Under the pieces are notes generated by a model that saw only the letters and a program-made list of their open reading frames with translations, had not been told where the DNA came from and did not search any database. From contig NZ_JAJHNP010000018.1 of assembly GCF_020819595.1 (NCBI RefSeq), positions 124,001-188,000 of the forward strand: a stretch of DNA of 64,000 nucleotides, in the 5' to 3' direction. Both the position numbers and the translations under genes were made by a program. Numbering within the stretch: the first letter of the stretch is position 1; each line of letters starts with the position of its first letter. Shown here piece after piece: positions 58,682 through 64,000 of this stretch. The stretch is from Streptomyces barringtoniae. GTDB taxonomy: Bacteria; Actinomycetota; Actinomycetes; Streptomycetales; Streptomycetaceae.

Positions 58682-60051
58682 TTGCCGACCACTTGGCCGC
58701 CGGTCACGTCCTTGAGCGTGTCGTCGTACCCGGCGGCCGCCTCCTGCGCCGACTGGTCGCCGGTCGTCACGCCCTCCATGGCCTCCTGGATGGCCGTCGA
58801 CACCTTCGGGTACGCCGGGTACGCGGGCCGGTAGTGCGTGCTGGACACCAGGTCGGTGAAGAACCTGATGCCGGGCTGGGCGGTGGCGTAGCCGGGGTCG
58901 GCGGCGACGTCCTTGCGTACCGAGATGCCCGAGTTGACGATGTACCACTTCTTGGCGTTCGCCTCGGTCTGCATCGTCCTGATGAAGTCGAAGGCGAGGT
59001 CCGGGTTGCCGGCCTTGGCCGGGATGGCCCAGGTCCACCCGCCGGACATGCTGACCTTCCCCGGCGCCTGCCCGTGCTCGGTCGGCATGTACGCCAGCCC
59101 CAGCTGCTTGGACCAGTCCGGCCACTCGTGGCCGCTGCCCGGGAGCCAGGTCAGCGGAAGCCAGGAGCCGTCGAGGTTGATGCCGATCTTGCCCTGGGGG
59201 AGGAGCTCGCCCATCACGGTGGTGGCGAAGTTGGGGTCGAGGGCGTCGGAGACGTCGGGCCCGAGCTTCTCCTTGAAGACGGTTTCGACGAACTTCAGCG
59301 AGTCCGTGAACCCCTGGCTCCCGGCGATCCACTTCTTGCTGCCGCTGTCGTACAGGGGGTCGGACTTTCCGTCGCCTGTGCCGTAGAGCAGCATTTCCAT
59401 GCCCTGCATGGTGGCCCGCTCACCCGCCGGCTTGCCGGTGTAGATGTTGAGCGGGGTGACGCCGGGGACCTTCTGCTTGATGGTCCGGGCGGCGGCGAGG
59501 ACGTCGTCCCAGTTCTTCGGCTGCCAGTTCTCCGGCAGCCCGGCCTTGCGGAACACCCGCTTGTCGAACCACAGTCCGCGGGTGTCGGTGCCGTCCGGAA
59601 CGCCGTACGTCTTGCCGTCCTCACCCCTGGCCGCCGCCTTCGCGGTGCCGAGGAACTGGCCCCAGTCCGGCCACTTGGCCAGGTACGGGTCGAGCGGTTT
59701 CAAGTACCCGCTCGTGATGTCGGAGTTGATGAGGAAGGTGTCCTCGTAGACCAGATCGGGCGCGGTCCTCGGCGAGCGCAGCATCTGCTGGAGCTTGGTG
59801 TAGTACTCGGAATCCGGGGCCTTGACGGGCACGAACTCGACCTTCTTCCCCGGGTACTTCTTCTCGAAGTCCTTCTTGATCCCGGCGAGGTAGGTGTCCA
59901 TCACCTTCACGGAGTTGTCCGTGGACTGCTTGTACGACACCTTGATCGTGTTCGGACTGCTGCCGGAGCCGTTGCCGCACGCGGTGAGGGCGGTGGCGGC
60001 GAGAGCGGCGGTGAGCAGGGCGGAGAGGGCGGCGGTGGGGCGCACGGGCAT
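58678..60051 (-). CDS. Sugar-binding lipoprotein of the ABC importer
   Basis: 457 residues from the ATG at 60051 with the strong box CAGGAGGTC. Lipoprotein signal peptide with lipobox LTAC (Cys near residue 25: LAATALTACGNGSG). The mature part is a family 1 solute-binding protein: MDTYLAGIKKDFEKKYPGKK, YYTKLQQMLRSPRTAPDLVY, NWDDVLAAARTIKQKVPG and GGWTWAIPAKAGNPDLAFDF. The ligand is not predictable from sequence; the chitin-regulon-like half site in its promoter hints at a chito-oligosaccharide or amino sugar. First gene of the operon. Confidence 0.93.
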   Translation of the reverse strand: MPVRPTAALSALLTAALAATALTACGNGSGSSPNTIKVSYKQSTDNSVKVMDTYLAGIKKDFEKKYPGKKVEFVPVKAPDSEYYTKLQQMLRSPRTAPDLVYEDTFLINSDITSGYLKPLDPYLAKWPDWGQFLGTAKAAARGEDGKTYGVPDGTDTRGLWFDKRVFRKAGLPENWQPKNWDDVLAAARTIKQKVPGVTPLNIYTGKPAGERATMQGMEMLLYGTGDGKSDPLYDSGSKKWIAGSQGFTDSLKFVETVFKEKLGPDVSDALDPNFATTVMGELLPQGKIGINLDGSWLPLTWLPGSGHEWPDWSKQLGLAYMPTEHGQAPGKVSMSGGWTWAIPAKAGNPDLAFDFIRTMQTEANAKKWYIVNSGISVRKDVAADPGYATAQPGIRFFTDLVSSTHYRPAYPAYPKVSTAIQEAMEGVTTGDQSAQEAAAGYDDTLKDVTGGQVVGK

Positions 60052-60097
60052 GACCTCCTGAGGGCGCACTGCTGAGTGGCCAGGTGGTTGCCGTGTG

Positions 60098-60127
60098 AAG
60101 GTAAGAGGAGTGGTCTAGTCAGGTCAA
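60098..60127 (-). promoter_or_regulatory. Importer promoter with dre-like half site
   Basis: On the minus strand: -35 TTGACC (60127-60122), an 18-base spacer and -10 TACCTT (60103-60098), about 47 bases before the start codon. The spacer contains CTAGACCACT (60118-60109), identical to ten bases of the DasR consensus AGTGGTCTAGACCACT; the other half is degenerate (three of seven). The layout matches the chitinase promoter at 8054-8095, with the same -35 and the site in the spacer. Confidence 0.6.
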
Positions 60128-60165
60128 TGTGCCTGCACGGGATTGGAGTCCCGGCCTCCCCGGCC

Positions 60166-60858
60166 TCACCGCCCCTGCGGCACCCACCGATAGACCAGCT
60201 CGGGCCTGCCCACCTGCCCGTACAGCGGGCTCCGGCCCGCCCGCCCCGCCTCCACCAGGTGCTCCAGGTACCGGCGCGCGGTGATCCGGGAGATGCCGAC
60301 CGCCTCGGCCAGCCCGGCCGCGGTCAGTCCCCCGGTAGCCTCGCGCAGTGCTCCCGTCACCCGTTCCAGCGTCGGGCCGCTCAGGCCCTTCGGCAGCGCG
60401 GCGGGCGACGGGGCCCGCAGGGCCGCCAGTGCGCGGTCGACCTCGTCCTGGCCGCTCGCCTCGCCCACCGCCGCACGGAACTCGGCGTAGCGGACCAGGC
60501 GGTCCCGGAGCGTGGCGAAGGTGAAGGGCTTCAGGACGTACTGGACGACGCCCAGGGAGACGCCCTCGCGGACCACCGCCAGGTCCCGGGCCGACGTGAC
60601 CGCTATGACGTCCGCGTGATGGCCGGCCGCGCGCAGGGAGCGGGCCAGCTGCAACCCGTGCACGTCCGGCAGATGCAGGTCCAGCAGCAGCAGGTCCACG
60701 GCCGTACGGTCCAGGAGGCGCCGTGCCTCCGCGCCCGTGTGCGCCTTGCCGACCGCGACGAATCCCGGCACCCGGCCGACGTACATGACGTGCGCGTCGG
60801 CGGCCACCGGGTCGTCCTCGACGACCAGGACGCGGATGGGCTGCGGCTCGTTCGTCAT
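60166..60858 (-). CDS. CitB/DcuR-type response regulator
   Basis: 230 residues. Receiver domain with acidic pair VVEDD (13-16), the phospho-acceptor Asp in LLLLDLHLPDVHGL (about residue 60) and Lys in YVLKPFTF. The C-terminal region carries an HTH (LTAAGLAEAVGISRITARRY, ~178-197). Its start overlaps the kinase stop by four bases. It probably regulates the divergent dicarboxylate symporter gene at 62642. Confidence 0.93.
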   Translation of the reverse strand: MTNEPQPIRVLVVEDDPVAADAHVMYVGRVPGFVAVGKAHTGAEARRLLDRTAVDLLLLDLHLPDVHGLQLARSLRAAGHHADVIAVTSARDLAVVREGVSLGVVQYVLKPFTFATLRDRLVRYAEFRAAVGEASGQDEVDRALAALRAPSPAALPKGLSGPTLERVTGALREATGGLTAAGLAEAVGISRITARRYLEHLVEAGRAGRSPLYGQVGRPELVYRWVPQGR

Positions 60859-62486
60859 CTGCTGCCACCCGCGGGGGTACGCAGCGGCAACCGCACCTCG
60901 AACACCGCTCCGCCCCCGCCCTTCTCGTCGGACTCCGCCACCGTCAACGTGCCCTCGTGGCGGGTCACCGCCTGCCGGACCAGGGCCAGCCCGAGGCCCC
61001 GTCCGCCGGGCCCGGCCGGCTTCGTCGAGAACCCCCGCTGGAATACCAGGCCGGCATGGTCCGCGTCGACACCCGGGCCCGTGTCGGACACCCTGAGGAC
61101 CACCTCGGTGTCCGAGGCGTACGCCGTCACCGTCACCCGCGCCCGGATGCTGCCCTGCGCCGCGTCCACCGCGTTGTCGATCAGGTTGCCGAGGATGGTC
61201 ACGAGGTCGCGGGCGGGCAGGTCGGCCGGGAGCAGGCCGTCGTCCAGGCGGCTGTCCTCGGACACCACCAGCTCCACGCCCCGCTCGTTGGCCTGGGCCG
61301 TCTTGCCGAGCAGCAGGGCGGCGAGCACCGGTTCGCCGACCGCCGCGACCACCTGGTCGGTCAGCGCCTGGGCCAGCTCCAGTTCCGCCGTGGCGAACGC
61401 CACCGCCTCCTCGGCCCGGCCCAGCTCGATCAGCGACACCACCGTGTGCAGGCGGTTGGCGGCCTCGTGCGCCTGTGAGCGCAGCGCCTGGGTGAAGCCC
61501 CGCTCCGAGTCCAACTCGCCCATCAGGGACTGGAGTTCGGTCACGTCGCGGAGTGTGGCCACCGTTCCGCGGTGCTCTCCGCCCGACACCGGGGAGGTGT
61601 TGACCACCAGCACCCGGGACGCCGTCAGGTGCACCTCGTCCACCCGGGGCTCGGAGGACAGCAGCGCGCCGGTCAGCGGGGCCGGCAGGCCCAGCTCGGC
61701 GACCGAGCGGCCGATCAGCTCCGTGTCCGGAGCCCCCAGGCCCAGCAGCTCCCGTCCGCCGTCGTTGATCAGTGCCACCCTGTACTGCCCGTCCAGCATC
61801 AGCAGGCCCTCGCGGACCGCGTGCAGCGCCGCCTGGTGGTAGTCGTGCATCCGGCTGAGCTCGGTGGCGTTCATGCCGTGGGTGTGGCGGCGCAGCCGGG
61901 CGTTGATCACGTAGGTGCCGACCGCGCCGAGCAGCAGGGTCGCGCCGGCGACGCCGAGCAGGGCCGTGACCTGGCCCTGGACCCGGGCGCTGATCGCCTC
62001 CACCTTGATGCCGGCGCTGACCAGGCCGATGACGCGGCCGTTCTCCTCGATCGGGGTGACCGCGCGGACGGAGGGTCCGAGGGTGCCGGTGTAGGTCTCG
62101 GTGAAGGTGTGGCCGTGCACGGCGGGGCCGATACGGCCGAGGAAGCGTTTGCCGATCTGCTTCCGGTCGGGATGGGTCCAGCGGATGCCCTCCGGGTTCA
62201 TGATCGTGACGAAGTCGACGTCCGCGTCCCGCATGACCATGAGCGCGTACGGCTCCAGCGCCGCCGTGGGACGGGGGGTGTGGATCGCCGAGCGAACCGA
62301 GGGGGCGTCCGCGATCGAGCGGGCCACCGCGGTGACCTGGCGGACCGCCGCGTCCTCGGCCTGCCGCTGGTCGCCGACGTAGGTGAACAGCGCGTACCCG
62401 GCCACGACCACCGCTATCAGCACGGCCTGCATGGCGAACAGCTGGCCCGCGAGGCTGCGAGGACGGGGGAGGGACGGGAAGCGCAT
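60855..62486 (-). CDS. CitA/DcuS-type sensor histidine kinase
   Basis: 543 residues. N-terminal membrane segment (~17-40, FAMQAVLIAVVVAGYALFTY), a periplasmic-type PAS/Cache sensor (DADVDFVTIMNPEGIRWTHP and IGKRFLGRIGPAVHGHTFTE, as in citrate/fumarate sensors), a second segment (~172-195), a cytoplasmic PAS domain (YRVALINDGGRELLGLG) and the kinase core. The phospho-acceptor His lies in SQAHEAANRLHTVV; the N box is ILGNLIDNAVDAAQ and the G box GRGLGLALVRQA. A C4-dicarboxylate or citrate signal is the family expectation. Divergent from a matching transporter. Confidence 0.94.
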   Translation of the reverse strand: MRFPSLPRPRSLAGQLFAMQAVLIAVVVAGYALFTYVGDQRQAEDAAVRQVTAVARSIADAPSVRSAIHTPRPTAALEPYALMVMRDADVDFVTIMNPEGIRWTHPDRKQIGKRFLGRIGPAVHGHTFTETYTGTLGPSVRAVTPIEENGRVIGLVSAGIKVEAISARVQGQVTALLGVAGATLLLGAVGTYVINARLRRHTHGMNATELSRMHDYHQAALHAVREGLLMLDGQYRVALINDGGRELLGLGAPDTELIGRSVAELGLPAPLTGALLSSEPRVDEVHLTASRVLVVNTSPVSGGEHRGTVATLRDVTELQSLMGELDSERGFTQALRSQAHEAANRLHTVVSLIELGRAEEAVAFATAELELAQALTDQVVAAVGEPVLAALLLGKTAQANERGVELVVSEDSRLDDGLLPADLPARDLVTILGNLIDNAVDAAQGSIRARVTVTAYASDTEVVLRVSDTGPGVDADHAGLVFQRGFSTKPAGPGGRGLGLALVRQAVTRHEGTLTVAESDEKGGGGAVFEVRLPLRTPAGGSR

Positions 62487-62641
62487 GTCAGCAGTGTGCC
62501 TCTCCGGTTAAGCGTGAACTAAATGAACGGAAGGGTGACCGCCCTCACAGGGCGGGAGATAGTCACGGCATTCCCCGAACAAAGCCCGGACGTGAGCCGC
62601 ACGCCGGTTGTTCACCGACGAAGACGTCAAGGAGGGCAGTC

Positions 62642-64000
62642 GTGGCCGCCAGCTCCCCCGACACGGCACCTGCCGCAGCCCGCGTGAAGCGGGACCGGAC
62701 CCACTACCTGTACATCGCCGTCATCGTGGCGGTCGCGCTCGGTATCGCCGTGGGCCTCATCTGGCCCGACGCCGCGGTCCAGCTGAAGCCGCTCGGTACC
62801 GGCTTTGTGAACCTGATCAAGATGATGATCTCGCCGATCATCTTCTGCACGATCGTGCTCGGGATCGGGTCCGTACGCAAGGCCGCCAAGGTCGGCGCCG
62901 TCGGCGGTATCGCCCTCGGCTACTTCGTCGTGATGTCGCTCGTCGCGCTCACCATCGGCCTCGTCGTCGGCAACGTGCTGCACCCCGGTGACGGGCTGCA
63001 CCTGACGAACGCGATCAAGCAGAGCGGCCACGCCCAGGTGTCCACCGAAGCGCTGCCGCCCGTCCAGTTCGTGCTGTCGATCATCCCGACCACGTTCGTC
63101 TCCGCCTTCACCGGGGACCAGGTCCTCCAGACGCTGCTGGTGGCCCTGCTCGCCGGGTTCGCGCTGCAGGCCATGGGCCCGGCCGGGCAGCCGGTGCTGC
63201 GCGGCATCGAGCACATCCAGCGGCTCGTCTTCCGCATCCTGTCGATGGTCATGTGGGCCGCGCCGGTCGGCGCCTTCGGCGCGATCGCGGCCGTCACCGG
63301 TTCGGCCGGACTCGACGCGCTGAAGAGCCTCGCCGTGCTGATGCTCGGGTTCTACGTCACCTGCTTCCTGTTCGTCTTCGTCGTGCTCGGCGCGCTGCTG
63401 CGGATCGTCGCGGGCCTGAACGTCTTCTCGCTCTTCAAGTACCTGGCGCGGGAGTTCCTGCTGATCCTGTCCACCTCCTCCTCCGAGTCCGCGCTGCCGC
63501 GGCTGATCGCGAAGATGGAGCACCTGGGCGTCAGCAGGCCGGTCGTCGGCATCACCGTGCCGACCGGTTACTCCTTCAACCTCGACGGCACGATGATCTA
63601 CATGACCATGGCCTCGCTGTACATCGCGGACGCCCTGGGCACGCCGATGTCCGTCGGCGAGCAGATCCCGCTGCTGCTCTTCCTGCTGCTCGCCTCGAAG
63701 GGCGCGGCGGGTGTCAGCGGCGCCGGTCTCGCCACGCTGGCCGGCGGCCTGCAGTCGCACAAGCCCGCGCTGGTCGACGGGGTCGGGCTGATCGTCGGTA
63801 TCGACCGGTTCATGAGCGAGGCCCGTGCGCTGACGAACTTCGCGGGCAACGCGGTCGCCACGGTGCTGGTGGGCACGTGGACGAAGGAGATCGACAAGGC
63901 ACGGGTGCGGCAGGTCCTCGCCGGTGAGCTGCCGTTCGACGAGACCACGCTGATGGACGAGGGGCAGGGGACCGGCACCGGGGTTCCCGAGCCGAGGGAG
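62642..64000 (+). CDS. dctA: Cation:dicarboxylate symporter (DctA type), 3' end cut by the window
   Basis: 453 codons with no stop before the window end; the family is about this long, so little is missing. GTG start at 62642 behind AAGGAGGGC. Eight or more hydrophobic segments, the first IAVIVAVALGIAVGLIWP. Substrate/cation motifs of the DAACS family are intact: the serine-rich TSSSESALPRLIAKME, PTGYSFNLDGTMIY, and GIDRFMSEARALTNFAGNAV. Imports succinate, fumarate or malate with H+ or Na+. Divergent from a CitA/CitB-type system (155-bp gap) that probably controls it. Confidence 0.94.
   Translation, partial: MAASSPDTAPAAARVKRDRTHYLYIAVIVAVALGIAVGLIWPDAAVQLKPLGTGFVNLIKMMISPIIFCTIVLGIGSVRKAAKVGAVGGIALGYFVVMSLVALTIGLVVGNVLHPGDGLHLTNAIKQSGHAQVSTEALPPVQFVLSIIPTTFVSAFTGDQVLQTLLVALLAGFALQAMGPAGQPVLRGIEHIQRLVFRILSMVMWAAPVGAFGAIAAVTGSAGLDALKSLAVLMLGFYVTCFLFVFVVLGALLRIVAGLNVFSLFKYLAREFLLILSTSSSESALPRLIAKMEHLGVSRPVVGITVPTGYSFNLDGTMIYMTMASLYIADALGTPMSVGEQIPLLLFLLLASKGAAGVSGAGLATLAGGLQSHKPALVDGVGLIVGIDRFMSEARALTNFAGNAVATVLVGTWTKEIDKARVRQVLAGELPFDETTLMDEGQGTGTGVPEPRE

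Overview
The window is a high-GC actinobacterial chromosome segment that I assign to Streptomyces. The grounds are the codon bias (G/C in nearly every third position), GTG/TTG starts, the cytoskeletal pair filP-scy, and a gene order that, as far as I recall it, follows the Streptomyces coelicolor core chromosome from the ATP synthase operon (around SCO5369) to the pta-ackA-pyk-pfkA cluster (around SCO5426) and a little beyond. That synteny is recalled, not computed. I see no phage, insertion sequence, CRISPR array, tRNA or rRNA. This is core chromosome, so most of the interest lies in regulation, gene modules of unknown function and small lesions.

Layout. 1-5549: the 3' part of the F1Fo ATP synthase operon (atpF end, atpHAGDC). 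It has a structured atpH-atpA leader with a 15-bp tandem repeat and a hairpin between atpD and atpC. 5689-8100: a DUF2550 membrane protein convergent with a secreted CBM2-FnIII-GH18 chitinase, whose promoter carries two 12-bp repeats of the chitin-regulon type. 8264-11114: a coupled response regulator/histidine kinase pair followed by two tiny exported proteins. 11228-14116: corrinoid adenosyltransferase, an ABC-2 exporter and its divergent TetR regulator. 14353-21521: 3-hydroxybutyryl-CoA dehydrogenase, a STAS protein, a membrane-anchored NTPase with a Pro/Thr/Ser tail, the mismatch endonuclease NucS, a conserved protein, an LLM flavin oxidoreductase and a small Cys/His protein. 21541-25802: two tandem paralogous ABC ATPase/permease modules. 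25905-30937: filP and scy, the coiled-coil proteins of tip growth.

31144-33939: methylmalonyl-CoA epimerase, thiolase and MeaB. 34088-42985: two MFS exporters with MarR/ArsR-type regulators (one regulator frameshifted), three tandem AIM24 proteins, two DUF3817 paralogues and a thiamine-binding-type protein. 43071-46598: the large subunit of isobutyryl-CoA mutase (diagnostic Phe80 and Gln198), apparently on a leaderless transcript with a palindrome inside its promoter, then a TetR gene and a thioredoxin-TPR protein. 47222-49888: a DUF6230/DUF6114/Ser-Pro-rich exported triad of unknown function. 49988-56070: pyruvate kinase, acetate kinase, phosphotransacetylase and 6-phosphofructokinase. 56110-64000: an HTH regulator, a sugar ABC importer (binding protein and two permeases) with a chitin-regulon-like half operator in its promoter, a CitA/CitB-type two-component system and a divergent dicarboxylate symporter that runs off the end.

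How the genes fit together. Adenosylcobalamin metabolism recurs: adenosyltransferase (11228), epimerase (31144), MeaB (32983) and IcmA (43071) form most of a B12-dependent acyl-CoA isomerisation pathway, next to thiolase and 3-hydroxyacyl-CoA dehydrogenase. Carbon and energy metabolism frame it, with ATP synthase on one side and lower glycolysis plus acetate overflow on the other. Chitin use appears twice, as the chitinase and as a sugar importer whose promoter has a similar layout. Interval-level observations and alternatives are in the individual entries and findings.
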